Origin: Bacillus glycinifermentans
Lineage (GTDB): Bacteria > Bacillota > Bacilli > Bacillales > Bacillaceae
Length of the DNA: 64,000 bases
Assembly: GCF_001042475.2 (NCBI RefSeq)
Contig: NZ_LECW02000001.1
Coordinates: forward strand, 124,001-188,000
Reading direction: 5' to 3'
A program made the translations under genes and the position numbers. Below, piece by piece: positions 15,431 to 24,642 of this stretch. A model generated the notes under the pieces. It was given only the letters and a program-made list of their open reading frames with translations. It did no database searches and was not told where the DNA came from. Every line of letters starts with the position of its first letter. Position 1 is the stretch's first letter.

Positions 15431-16504
15431 TTAGTTTTTAAAGAAGCTGGAGAAATAATCTTCGGTATCATAATCAGTAAGATCAAGCTGCCATTTGCCG
15501 TCTTTCGTCTTCTTCATCGTGATTTCAACGGTTTTATCGTTTGAGGCGGTTTCCACTTTTTTGAGTTCTTCCGCCATGACATCGATGGTAGGGTTGATCA
15601 GTTCTTCCCGGGACATATAATTTTTCCCGCTGTCTTTCACGTATTCTTCCATTCTCTTTTGGACTCTTTTTTGCATGTCTGAGCTGTCGATTGGTGTAAT
15701 GGTTGCTTCGACTTTTGCTTCTTCGCTGGTCATCGTTTTTGTAACCGCTTTGACTTTCGATTTATCTTTGTAGGCGTTTTGGATGGCGCTGATCAGTTTG
15801 TTCAGTTTCTTTTTATCGACATCTTCTTCATTGTAGATGCCCATGGACTTGATAAGGGATTTTTGGCCGCCCTCAATATAATCGGTGACGATTTCCCGTT
15901 TGTTTTCGCCGGTCAACTTTTCGAAATCTTCATTATCTTTGCCGAAGAGCGTGATGTCTGTATAAGCAAGCAAAGCTTTTGCCGGATCGTCAAGCTTTTT
16001 AGCAGACTCCAGCATGGCGCTGCTGCCGCCGTCTATTTCAAATTCAATCGGTTCGATTTTTTCGTCGCCATACGTTTCAGGCGCATATTCGAGCTGATAC
16101 TTTTCCCCTTTTTCAACCTGGTAATACAGGTATCCGTCGACTGATTTATCGGAGTTTAGCGTTGCAGTCGTTAATCTTTCATTCTGAGCATCATAAATGT
16201 TTACATCAGTCACTTTAGAATCGCCATGATAAAGGTTGAACGATCTGCGGGTGACGGATAATGGCTCTTTTCCCGTGTTTTTTACGGACACTTTTACTTT
16301 TAAAATCAGTTCACCATCAGCTAATTTTGTTGTTGAATCATCAGGGAGCGTATATTCTGTGCTGAGTATTTTGATCTCTGCATTATCCGCTTTTTTTGCT
16401 TCGTCTTTGTCAGCGCTTGCACTTTTGTTCCCCCCGCTGCATGCGGCAGAAAATACGGCTACGACCATCAAGAGCAACATTAAATAAAACTTTTTATTAC
16501 GCAT
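15431..16504 (-). CDS. ycdA: Lipoprotein with DUF4352-like and DUF5105 domains (YcdA-like)
   Basis: 357 residues with a lipoprotein signal peptide ending in FSAAC (Cys22), so it is anchored outside the membrane. Residues 45-150 form a beta-rich immunoglobulin-like domain (ILKVKVSVKNTGKEPLSV), and residues 165-355 are helical, as in DUF5105. B. subtilis YcdA, a lipoprotein needed for swarming, has this architecture from memory; the symbol is tentative. AAAAGGAG precedes the ATG. No adjacent partner gene. Confidence 0.7.
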   Translation of the reverse strand: MRNKKFYLMLLLMVVAVFSAACSGGNKSASADKDEAKKADNAEIKILSTEYTLPDDSTTKLADGELILKVKVSVKNTGKEPLSVTRRSFNLYHGDSKVTDVNIYDAQNERLTTATLNSDKSVDGYLYYQVEKGEKYQLEYAPETYGDEKIEPIEFEIDGGSSAMLESAKKLDDPAKALLAYTDITLFGKDNEDFEKLTGENKREIVTDYIEGGQKSLIKSMGIYNEEDVDKKKLNKLISAIQNAYKDKSKVKAVTKTMTSEEAKVEATITPIDSSDMQKRVQKRMEEYVKDSGKNYMSREELINPTIDVMAEELKKVETASNDKTVEITMKKTKDGKWQLDLTDYDTEDYFSSFFKN

Positions 16505-17006
16505 GTCTATCTCCTTTTTCTATTATTTTTTCATTGTCAAGCAACAAAAGGCCGGCGTCATTATGATGTATGTCTTACTCAAGTCCCGGTCTTTTTGTTT
16601 GTCAAACAGTGAAATTATGATTATATAATTTCCTTTTTTTCAGTGTTTCTTCTGCAAAATAGAAACAACAGTACTCATTTTAAGGTTTGGGGAATCATTG
16701 TGAAATAGGTTATAAATCCTAATTTCGGACACTTTGTTTCAGGTTCAGGCATTCCTGAAAAGTTTGGATAGGCGAAAAAGACTATAACAAAAGGATTACC
16801 TTTGGATGAAATAAATGGAATTCGGAAAGCCGTTTTAATACGCGGGAATTGTCTGAAAATCTTGATAAATCAGAGGAGAAATAGAAAAAAAGGGACTGAT
16901 ATGTCGAAAGGACAGCTGATGATTCAATAGTCCTGAATTCAGGTGAATGGCCGTTTTGGGTGAAAAGTACGGCTCGGGGAAAATTTAAGGTTACGTTAAG
17001 GAACGA
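16505..17006. other. Gene-free stretch with short inverted repeats
   Basis: About 500 bases without a credible gene. It holds a possible hairpin, AAAAGGCCGG...CCGGTCTTTTT (16544-16596), an inverted repeat TTTCAGG/CCTGAAA (16737-16760) and a perfect palindrome CCTGAATTCAGG (16932-16943). Very short frames have no convincing start plus ribosome site. It may be eroded coding sequence or the upstream region of ycdA. Confidence 0.5.
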
Positions 17007-17027
17007 GTGAAAAGCCGGAAGGGCTTT

Positions 17028-17581
17028 TTACTTAATCCCGATCATCAACGCGATGATGATCGCTGTGGCGGCAATGAACAGACAGCCGGCGATCAGTTTC
17101 CAGACGAACCCGATCCAGCGGCCGTACGGAATGCCTGCAATCGCGAGCGCCTCCATCAGCATGCCTGAAGCCGGGATGATCGAATTGATGATTCCGTCTC
17201 CATACTGAAAGGCTAACACGGCAATCTGCCGTTCAAATGCAAATAAATCTGCAAACGGCGCCATGATAAGCATCGTGTTGCCGCCTGCCCGCTTCCCGAA
17301 GGAATAAATGTATTGATGACCACCCGGACGGCGTCATGCCGAGAGCGCCCGAATTCATTCGGAAGCGTACTGATCACCGAAGCCAGGCTTTTGATGATCG
17401 TGTCGATGATTTGGCTGTCTTCCAATACGTCGACGATGGCCCTGGCAAACCCGACGATGAGCGCACCGTAAGCGATCTGCTTCATGTCGTCGACAAAAGC
17501 GGCAAGGATGATGACAGAAAAAATCAATGCATACGTGTGCGGAAATTGGAAACCCGTTTTTTCGGAAGTATGATTGCTCAT
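17028..17581 (-). pseudogene. Decayed YfcC/YcgA-family permease
   Basis: Two frames together resemble the ends of the intact permease at 59795-61228. Frame one (from 17581) has a short N-terminus ending FPHTYALIFSVIILA, then jumps to the late motif YGALIVGFARAIVDVLE (intact copy: [17 protein letters not shown]). It loses frame after FIPSGSGQAAT. Frame two (17273-17028) continues with MAPFADLFAFERQIAVLAFQ (intact copy: [19 protein letters not shown]). So about 300 residues are deleted and a frameshift follows. The intact family moves C4-dicarboxylate- or amino-acid-like substrates. It lies divergent from an M20 peptidase gene. Confidence 0.85.
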
Positions 17582-17707
17582 GTGGCTGCTCTCCTTTATA
17601 ATGTATTATTATTCATATTAATATATATTTAATCATTTTTAATAGATCATATTCGCTTGTCAATTCCTTCGTAAGATTAGGATCAAAAACAAGAAGGGGG
17701 CAACACC

Positions 17708-18877
17708 ATGAAAAGCCAAATTGAAAAAGAAATTGAAAGCATCCGGCAAGATTTATTTCACATCAGCCAATACATCGGCCACCATCCTGAGCTGGGGCAT
17801 GAAGAGTTCAAAGCGTCCAAGATCCTGACAGAAGAACTGAAAAAACACGGGTTTGAAGTAGAGCTTGGCACATGCGGCCTTGCGACGGCATTCACAGCCG
17901 TATATGACAGCGGCCGCCCCGGGCCGGCGATCGGGTTGATGGCGGAATATGATGCGCTTCCCGACATCGGCCATGCCTGCGGCCACAACCTGATCGGGAC
18001 ATTGGCCGTCGGGGCCGCCATCGGCGTCAGCAAAGTGATGACGTCATGCAGCGGCAAAGTGTACGTATACGGAACGCCCGCAGAGGAAACAAAAGGCGGC
18101 AAAGTGACCATGGCCGAGCAGGGGGTCTTTGACCATCTCGATGCGGCTATGATGGTTCATCCATATTACAGACACGAAAAAAGCGGAACATCGCTGGCGA
18201 TGGATGCGATCCAATTTGAATTTTTCGGGAAAGCCTCACATGCAGCGGGAGCGCCGCATGAAGGAATCAATGCGCTTGATGCGGTGATTCAGACGTTCAA
18301 CGGGATTAATGCGCTCAGGCAGCATATTCTTCCTGATGCAAGAATTCACGGCATCATTCCCGAAGGCGGGAAAGCGGCTAATGTCGTTCCCGACTATGCG
18401 GTGGCCCAGTTCTATGTCAGGGGGGCGGAACGCAGCTATGTCAACGAACTGCTCGAAAAAGTGAAAAACTGTGCCAAGGCGGCTGCTTTGGCAACGGGCG
18501 CCCGTCTTGAAACGTCATTTTACGAGCTGTCCTATGACGATTTGAAAACGAATCAAGTCTTATCTGACATCTTTACAAAAAACATGCTCGAATTAGGCGT
18601 CGATCCGGATTCGATCCACGAAAAAGCGGATGGAGGAGGCTCGGTTGATATGGGGAACGTCAGCCAGATCGCGCCGTCGATCCACCCGTATGTACAAATC
18701 TGTGATGAACCGCATGCATGCCACACGCCGGAGTTTCGGGAAGCGGCCATGAGCAGCAAAGGGTTTGAAGGCTTGATGCTCGGAGCGAAATCGATGGCGT
18801 TTACCGTTTATGATTTGATGACGAATGGGGAGTTTTTGAAAAAAGTGAAAGATGAATTTAGGCTTTTAAAGCAATAG
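17708..18877 (+). CDS. M20-family amidohydrolase
   Basis: 389 residues. Metal-binding motifs of peptidase family M20 are visible: EYDALPDIGHACGHN (about 77-91), with further His/Glu ligands in GTPAEETKGG and near HACHTPEF. The dimerisation domain (SHAAGAPHEGINALDA) lies in the middle. The family removes acyl groups from amino acids or cleaves dipeptide-like amides, and is close to p-aminobenzoyl-glutamate and N-acyl amino acid hydrolases. AAGGGGG precedes the ATG. The neighbouring permease is a pseudogene, so uptake of its substrate may be lost. Confidence 0.8.
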   Translation: MKSQIEKEIESIRQDLFHISQYIGHHPELGHEEFKASKILTEELKKHGFEVELGTCGLATAFTAVYDSGRPGPAIGLMAEYDALPDIGHACGHNLIGTLAVGAAIGVSKVMTSCSGKVYVYGTPAEETKGGKVTMAEQGVFDHLDAAMMVHPYYRHEKSGTSLAMDAIQFEFFGKASHAAGAPHEGINALDAVIQTFNGINALRQHILPDARIHGIIPEGGKAANVVPDYAVAQFYVRGAERSYVNELLEKVKNCAKAAALATGARLETSFYELSYDDLKTNQVLSDIFTKNMLELGVDPDSIHEKADGGGSVDMGNVSQIAPSIHPYVQICDEPHACHTPEFREAAMSSKGFEGLMLGAKSMAFTVYDLMTNGEFLKKVKDEFRLLKQ

Positions 18878-19005
18878 CAAAAGGATAGAAGAAAATCTAT
18901 CATAAGTTTAGACATAATATTCATAAAATTTACACTGGTATTAAAGCAAGGCGGAAGGAGAAAATACAAAAAATATCTTACGTACAGCAAGGGGAGATCA
19001 AAGCC

Positions 19006-20130
19006 ATGATAAAAAAACGAATGCTGATGATCGTATTAGGGCTGTTGTTGATCACCGGGTGTTCGAGTTCGAATGAGCCTGCTAATGAATTAAAGGCTGA
19101 AGCGAAGACGGAAACCGCAGCAGCTAAAACAAAACAAAAACAGAAAAGTCTTCCCAATGTAAAAATTTTGGCGACCGGCGGAACGATTGCGGGAGCAGAT
19201 AAGTCGAAAACGTCAACAACCAATTACAGGGCAGGTGCAGTAGGGGTTGATGCGCTGATTGAAGCGGTGCCTGAAATGCAGGATATCGCCAATATCAGCG
19301 GTGAACAGATCGCAAATATAGGCAGCCAAAATATGACGAATGAAACATTGCTGAAGCTGAGCAAACGCGCGAATGAGCTGCTCGCTTCGGATGATGTCGA
19401 CGGAATCGTGGTCACCCACGGCACCGATACACTGGAAGAAACGGCTTACTTTTTGAATCTCGTCATAAAAAGCGATAAACCGATCGTCGTCGTCGGATCG
19501 ATGAGGCCTTCGACCGCAATTGGAGCGGACGGCCCGTCCAACTTGTACAATGCCGTCAAAGTCGCCGCCAGCAAGGAAGCGAAAGGGAAAGGAACTTTAG
19601 TCGTCTTGAACGATCGCATCGCTTCGGCAAGGTATGTGACGAAAACGAACACGACCACGCCTGATACGTTCAAGTCGGAGGAAATGGGCAATATCGGCGT
19701 TATCGCAGAAGATATCTATATTTTTAATGAGATTACGAAAAAACACACAAAGGAAACCGATTTTGATATTTCGAAAATCGATAAGCTGCCGCAAGTCGAT
19801 ATTATTTACGGGTATCAAAGCGATGGACGATATTTGTTTGATGCGGCGCAAAAAGCGGGTGCAAAAGGAATCGTCTTTGCGGGCAGCGGAAACGGTTCAA
19901 TCTCGGATGCGGCGAAGAAAGGCGCCATTGCTGCCGTGGAAAAAGGCATGGCCGTCGTCCGGTCGAGCCGGACGAAAAACGGCGTTGTCACACCGAGCCA
20001 GGAACTTGAAAAGAAAAAGCTTCTCGCCTCAAATTCGCTCAATCCCGAGAAGTCGCGAATATTGCTGATGCTTGCGCTGACAAAAACGAATGATCCCGCA
20101 AAAATCCAGAAATACTTTAACGAATATTGA
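19006..20130 (+). CDS. ansZ: Lipoprotein L-asparaginase AnsZ
   Basis: 374 residues. The signal peptide ends in the lipobox LITGC (Cys19). The two asparaginase signatures are clear: ILATGGTIAG, with the first catalytic Thr, and VVTHGTDTLEETAYFL, with the second Thr and Asp. It is a type II, surface-exposed enzyme that turns L-asparagine into aspartate and ammonia. B. subtilis AnsZ is TnrA-activated in nitrogen shortage. Upstream there is only a weak TGTAA-type half-site on the minus strand near 18940, so this control is not shown. AAGGGGAGA precedes the ATG. Confidence 0.92.
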   Translation: MIKKRMLMIVLGLLLITGCSSSNEPANELKAEAKTETAAAKTKQKQKSLPNVKILATGGTIAGADKSKTSTTNYRAGAVGVDALIEAVPEMQDIANISGEQIANIGSQNMTNETLLKLSKRANELLASDDVDGIVVTHGTDTLEETAYFLNLVIKSDKPIVVVGSMRPSTAIGADGPSNLYNAVKVAASKEAKGKGTLVVLNDRIASARYVTKTNTTTPDTFKSEEMGNIGVIAEDIYIFNEITKKHTKETDFDISKIDKLPQVDIIYGYQSDGRYLFDAAQKAGAKGIVFAGSGNGSISDAAKKGAIAAVEKGMAVVRSSRTKNGVVTPSQELEKKKLLASNSLNPEKSRILLMLALTKTNDPAKIQKYFNEY

Positions 20131-20132
20131 GC

Positions 20133-20158
20133 AAAGCTGCCGGTTCCGGCAGCTTTTT
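20133..20158. terminator. Terminator of ansZ
   Basis: AAAGCTGCCG and CGGCAGCTTT pair around GTTC, then TTT; it ends at the convergent acetyltransferase stop. Confidence 0.85.
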
Positions 20159-20609
20159 AAATGTCCATCGATAAACGGATCATATCGATGCAAGCGATGC
20201 CGTTTTCGTAAATGGGCTCTTGATAATGCCTGATAAAGAAATCGCGGTCAACTCCTGTAATTCTAAATCCGCATTTTTGATAGAGCGCCAGCTGTGAGAT
20301 GCTTGAATTGCCTGTGCCGATTTCGATCGTTTTGAAGCCCTGCGATTTTGCGGTTTGCAGGGCATGCTTAATTAACGCTTTTCCGATGCCCTTGCCTTGC
20401 CATTCTTCTGTCACGGCAATGTTGACCAGTTCAGCCGTTTCCGGCCTTGTCGGAATCAAAACGTAGACGCCGATGATCTGCCGGTCGGCTTCAGCTATAT
20501 AGCACTGTCCTCTTTTGACGTAATCTTTCACCAATTTTTCCGAAGGGTCCGCAGACAGCAGTAAATCCAGCGGCAACGGGCTTTCTGAAGGAAGTTTTCT
20601 GATTTCCAT
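20157..20609 (-). CDS. GNAT-family N-acetyltransferase
   Basis: 150 residues. The acetyl-CoA binding motif A is plain: LVNIAVTEEWQGKGIGKALI (about 65-84), followed by ALYQKCGFRITG, the beta-bulge of motif B. The substrate cannot be predicted. AAAAGGAG lies before ATG 20609; a longer frame to 20738 extends over the divergent promoter region and is not used. The amidase gene is divergent, about 100 bases away. Confidence 0.8.
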   Translation of the reverse strand: MEIRKLPSESPLPLDLLLSADPSEKLVKDYVKRGQCYIAEADRQIIGVYVLIPTRPETAELVNIAVTEEWQGKGIGKALIKHALQTAKSQGFKTIEIGTGNSSISQLALYQKCGFRITGVDRDFFIRHYQEPIYENGIACIDMIRLSMDI

Positions 20610-20711
20610 ACAGCATTCTCCTTTTCTTTGTTGATAGTCAAACCATTGAATTCCCGGGACGGCTCGGGCAAAATAGTAAACACAAGCGAACCGAGAAGAG
20701 AGGGAATTGGC

Positions 20712-22205
20712 ATGAACGTATCTGAATATATGGCGCATGACGCCGTTCGTTTATCTAAGCTTATCAAAAAAAAGGAAGTATCGGCGAAAGAATTGGTTGA
20801 GGCTGCTTTTGCGCGTTTGGAAGAGGTAAACCCGCACCTCCATGCGGTGATTCGGACAAGAAAAGAAAAAGCCGTCAATGAAATCAGCCGGATTGATATT
20901 TCCCGGCAGCCGTTCGCCGGCGTACCCATCCTTTTAAAGGATATTTCACAGGCGGTGAAGGACGAGCCTTTGACGGCCGGTGCAAAGCTGCTGAAAGACT
21001 ATATTCCGAAGCAGGATTCAAATTGGGTCGCCAGGATGAGGGAAGCCGGCTTTTTGTTTATCGGGCATACGAATACGCCCGAATATGGACTGAAAAACAT
21101 TTCTGAGCCTGAATTGTACGGGCCGTCGAGAAACCCGTGGAATGTTGCGCATTCGCCGGGAGGCTCAAGCGGGGGATCGGCAGCCGCGGTCGCATCGGGA
21201 ATCGTGCCTGTGGCGGGTGCGAGCGACGGGGGAGGATCCATCAGGATTCCGGCTTCTTTTACCGGGCTTTTCGGATTGAAGCCGACTCGGGGCAGAACGC
21301 CTGTAGGGCCTGGAGCAGGGAGGCAGTGGCAAGGTGCGTCCATCGATTTCGCCCTTTCGCGGACCGTCAGAGACAGTGCAGCTTTGCTCGACATTCTCCA
21401 GGTGATCCAGCCTGAAGCTGCTTTTCAAGCACCGTTATTTCCCGGAAGCTATTTGGAAGATATGAAAAAAGGGGCTGAGCGCCCTTTGAAAATCGCGTTT
21501 TCTACAGAGTCCCCCGTCGGGACGCCTGTTGGCGAGGAGGCAAAACGCGCTGTCTGCAAAACCGTCGCATGGCTGGAAGCACAAGGTCATCATGTTGAGG
21601 AACAAGCGCATGACGTCGATGGTCTCCGCTTGATGGAAAACTATTATTTGATGAACTGCGGAGAAATTTCAGCGATGATTGCAGGGATGGAAAAAACGCT
21701 CGGAAGGCCGATCACCGCAGAGGATGTTGAAATCGTCACATGGGTGCTGAATGAAGCCGGCAAAAAAGTGACGGCAGCGGAGTTTACGGCAAGTCTCGCT
21801 TCATGGGACAAAGCGGCCGCACAAATGGCGGCATTCCATCAGAAATTTGACCTGTACGTCACACCGGCAACGGCTTACCAGGCTCCGAAGATCGGCGAGC
21901 TGACCCATACGCAAAAGGAAGCGGAAGCGCTGTTGAAGGTAAGCGGCATGGAAAAAAACGACCAGCAGGCGCTGGTGTATGAGATGTTTTTGAAGAGTCT
22001 CACATACACACCGTTCACACAGCTTGCAAACCTGACCGGACAGCCGGCAATGAGCGTTCCGGTGCATCTTACAAAAGACGGGCTTCCGCTCGGTGTTCAG
22101 TTTATGGCGCCAAAGGGGAAAGAACATTGGCTGCTTCGGATGGCCCATGCATTGGAGCAGTCGGACTTATGGATTGGCATGAAAGGAAATCCGATGTTTG
22201 CTTAA
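20712..22205 (+). CDS. Amidase-signature family hydrolase
   Basis: 497 residues with the amidase-signature core. The Lys of VPILLKDI, the Ser of SPGGSSGGSAAAVASG (cis-Ser) and the Ser of GASDGGGSIRIPAS form the Ser-cisSer-Lys triad. Relatives include GatA, 6-aminohexanoate cyclic dimer hydrolase and many general amidases. No GatC or GatB neighbour is present, so it is a free-standing hydrolase of unknown substrate. The start at 20712 follows GAGAGGGA; the upstream frame is discarded. Confidence 0.8.
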   Translation: MNVSEYMAHDAVRLSKLIKKKEVSAKELVEAAFARLEEVNPHLHAVIRTRKEKAVNEISRIDISRQPFAGVPILLKDISQAVKDEPLTAGAKLLKDYIPKQDSNWVARMREAGFLFIGHTNTPEYGLKNISEPELYGPSRNPWNVAHSPGGSSGGSAAAVASGIVPVAGASDGGGSIRIPASFTGLFGLKPTRGRTPVGPGAGRQWQGASIDFALSRTVRDSAALLDILQVIQPEAAFQAPLFPGSYLEDMKKGAERPLKIAFSTESPVGTPVGEEAKRAVCKTVAWLEAQGHHVEEQAHDVDGLRLMENYYLMNCGEISAMIAGMEKTLGRPITAEDVEIVTWVLNEAGKKVTAAEFTASLASWDKAAAQMAAFHQKFDLYVTPATAYQAPKIGELTHTQKEAEALLKVSGMEKNDQQALVYEMFLKSLTYTPFTQLANLTGQPAMSVPVHLTKDGLPLGVQFMAPKGKEHWLLRMAHALEQSDLWIGMKGNPMFA

Positions 22206-22213
22206 AGGGGACT

Positions 22214-22250
22214 AAAAAGAACGGCCGGAAATCGGCCGTTCTTAGTTTTT
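22214..22250. terminator. Bidirectional terminator between the amidase gene and pepF
   Basis: AAGAACGGCCG and CGGCCGTTCTT pair around GAAAT, with T runs available on both strands. Confidence 0.9.
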
Positions 22251-24062
22251 CTCATAAAGCGCTTCAAGCTCATCGACCAGGGAGCCGACATATGCGACAG
22301 CCCGGCGGATCGGCTCGTCCGTCGACATATCGACGCCTGCCTCTTTTAAGAGGTCGAGCGGCTTCATCGTTCCGCCTGCTTTCAGGACGTTCAGCCATCT
22401 GTCCACCGCAGGCTGGCCTTCTTTTTTGATCATTTGCGAGACGAGCGTTGAAGCTACGAGCCCCGCCGAATACGTGTAAGGGTACAGCCCCATATAGTAG
22501 TGGGGCTGGCGCATCCATGTCAAGCTTGCTCCTTCGTCAAGCTCTGCTTCGTCGCCCCAGAATTCGGAAAGCACCTCTCTTGTTTGTTCGGATAAAACGG
22601 ACGCGGTAAGAGCGGCTCCCTGCTCAGCCATTTGATAGACTCTGCGCTGGTATTCCCCTTCAAGCAGATGGGTGACGAAATTATGATAATAGGTTCCCAT
22701 CAGCTGATTGATCACCCAGCGCTTCATTTTTGAATCGTTTGTTTTCGAGAGAAGGTGCTGGGCGAGAAGCATTTCGTTCATGGTCGAAGGCGCTTCAATG
22801 AAATAGCGAGACGGACGGACGTTCATGATTCTCTGGTGTTTGTTTGCGAAATAAAAATGGCCGGCATGGCCGAGTTCATGCGCAAGGGTAAAGACATCCC
22901 GCATCGTATCCGTCCAGGTTATCAGGATGTAAGGGTGAACGCCGTACGGACTTGAACAAAACGCCCCAGTTGATTTGCCGATATTGTCGGCCAAGTCGAC
23001 CCATCTTCCGGTCAAGGCCGTTTCCATGACTTGTACATATTCAGGCCCCATCACGCGCAATGCCTCAATGATCATGCTGCGCGCTTCCGCAAAGGAGGTT
23101 TTCGGTTGAAACTCGTGATCCAGCGGGGCCTGCAAATCGCAAAAACGCATTTGATCAAGGCCCAGCACCCGTTTTTTTAGGCGGGCATACCGGCGCATGT
23201 GCGGCCGAAGCTCATTTTTAATGACATCAAGCTGATTGTGATACATATCGAGTGTCACGTTTTGCGGTTTCAGCAGCATATGGGTAACCGATTCATAGCC
23301 GCGCAGCCGTGATAGGCTGACCTGTTTTTTGACTTCTGTTTCATAGACTGCGGCAATTGTGTTTTGATACAGTTTCAATGTATCGGCAAAGGAGTCGAAG
23401 GCTTTTCTGCGAATGTTCGTGTCGGGAGAAAACATATATTTTCCCTCGTATAAAGCAAAGGAGTTGGCCAGCTCATGTCCGTTTTGATCTTCAATCGGAG
23501 CGAAGCTCATGTCGGCGAGCTTTGCCATTCCGAAAACTTTATAGGGCGCCTGAAGCACTTCCCCCAATGCGGCTAGTGCTTCTTCCGTTTCCGGCGCGAG
23601 CTTGTAGGTTTTTCGTTCCAGTATTTCTGTCAGCATTTTCCGGAAGGGCCCGAGTCCTTTTTCGCTGTTTATGTAAGCTTCAATTGAATGCTCGGGAAGG
23701 CCGAGGATTTCTGATTCGATAAATGACAAAGCTGCATTGATTCGCGCCTGCAGCGCGGCTGTTCTTGAGGCGTTTGCTTGGTTGACGGGATTCGTTAGAT
23801 CCTCGGATTTTTTGAGGTGGGTATAGGTCATGGCACGGGTCATGCGTTCCATGAGCTTTTCCTGCAAGGTTAAACATTCTAAAAGAGTTCCTGCTCCTTC
23901 GCGAAGCCTGCCTTTATAAGCGGCAATTGCCGGAAGGTCGCGTTCAATCTGAAGCAGTTCCGCTTCCCAGGCTTCATCTGAGGGGAATAAATCCGCCAGC
24001 TTCCATGTCAGCTCTTTCGGCACTTCTGAACGTTTCCATCTTGTTTCCGCTATTTTTTCCAA
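22242..24062 (-). CDS. pepF: Oligoendopeptidase F (M3B metallopeptidase)
   Basis: 606 residues, the normal PepF length. The zinc motif HELGH is in TLAHELGHAGHFY (near residue 390), with the third ligand Glu in FIEAPSTMNE. The enzyme is cytoplasmic and cuts peptides of about 7-17 residues. It starts with TTG after GGAGG. B. subtilis pepF lies elsewhere next to coiA, so this may be a paralogue. It shares a bidirectional terminator with the amidase gene. Confidence 0.9.
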   Translation of the reverse strand: MEKIAETRWKRSEVPKELTWKLADLFPSDEAWEAELLQIERDLPAIAAYKGRLREGAGTLLECLTLQEKLMERMTRAMTYTHLKKSEDLTNPVNQANASRTAALQARINAALSFIESEILGLPEHSIEAYINSEKGLGPFRKMLTEILERKTYKLAPETEEALAALGEVLQAPYKVFGMAKLADMSFAPIEDQNGHELANSFALYEGKYMFSPDTNIRRKAFDSFADTLKLYQNTIAAVYETEVKKQVSLSRLRGYESVTHMLLKPQNVTLDMYHNQLDVIKNELRPHMRRYARLKKRVLGLDQMRFCDLQAPLDHEFQPKTSFAEARSMIIEALRVMGPEYVQVMETALTGRWVDLADNIGKSTGAFCSSPYGVHPYILITWTDTMRDVFTLAHELGHAGHFYFANKHQRIMNVRPSRYFIEAPSTMNEMLLAQHLLSKTNDSKMKRWVINQLMGTYYHNFVTHLLEGEYQRRVYQMAEQGAALTASVLSEQTREVLSEFWGDEAELDEGASLTWMRQPHYYMGLYPYTYSAGLVASTLVSQMIKKEGQPAVDRWLNVLKAGGTMKPLDLLKEAGVDMSTDEPIRRAVAYVGSLVDELEALYEKN

Positions 24063-24136
24063 TATACGTCCTCCATTTCCAAATCATTTCGTGTTCCTAA
24101 TTAATTATATAAGAGATGGAGGTCGAATGAAATCAA

Positions 24137-24167
24137 TAAAAAACGACGGCTTTTGACCAAGCCGCCG
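24137..24167 (-). terminator. Terminator of the small membrane protein gene
   Basis: On the minus strand CGGCGGCTT and AAAGCCGTCG pair around GGTC and are followed by six T. Confidence 0.75.
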
Positions 24168-24177
24168 CAGTTTCGGT

Positions 24178-24447
24178 TTATTGGGCGCCGCTTTTTCTGC
24201 CGCCGGTGCTTCTCATGATCAGGCTGACGATAAAGATCAGGATGATCGCGCCAATCAGGGCAGGAATGATATTAAAGCCTCCGACTGTCGGACCCCACCG
24301 CCCCAATATCGCCGATCCAAGCCATGAGCCGATAAACCCGGCGATGATATTGCCGATGACTCCTCCCGGCACATCCTTTCTGATGATCAGGCCCGCAAGC
24401 CAGCCTAAAATACCTCCGATAATTAAAGACCATATAAAACTAAACAC
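24178..24447 (-). CDS. GlsB/YeaQ/YmgE-family small membrane protein
   Basis: 89 residues with three glycine-rich membrane segments (SLIIGGILGWLAGLIIRK, GVIGNIIAGFIGSWLG, ALIGAIILIFIVSLIM). This is the transglycosylase-associated protein family, often linked to general stress and usually uncharacterised. The start is GTG 24447 after AAGGAGG; the longer upstream frame is not membrane-like and lacks a start site. I see no clear SigB promoter. Confidence 0.8.
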   Translation of the reverse strand: MFSFIWSLIIGGILGWLAGLIIRKDVPGGVIGNIIAGFIGSWLGSAILGRWGPTVGGFNIIPALIGAIILIFIVSLIMRSTGGRKSGAQ

Positions 24448-24642
24448 GTTTATAAATACCTCCTTAGGTTTCAGTGCGTTTTTTACTTTCAACGTTAGCT
24501 TCTGAAATCTTTTAAAAAATATACAAAATTTTTCCGAATGGAGGGAATTGAAACCATTCAGGAAATCAAACGTATGACCTACAGGACGGATTTTATACAT
24601 CAGGAAAAGACACGGGATCCAGGCAAAGAGAGGAGCTGTCAG

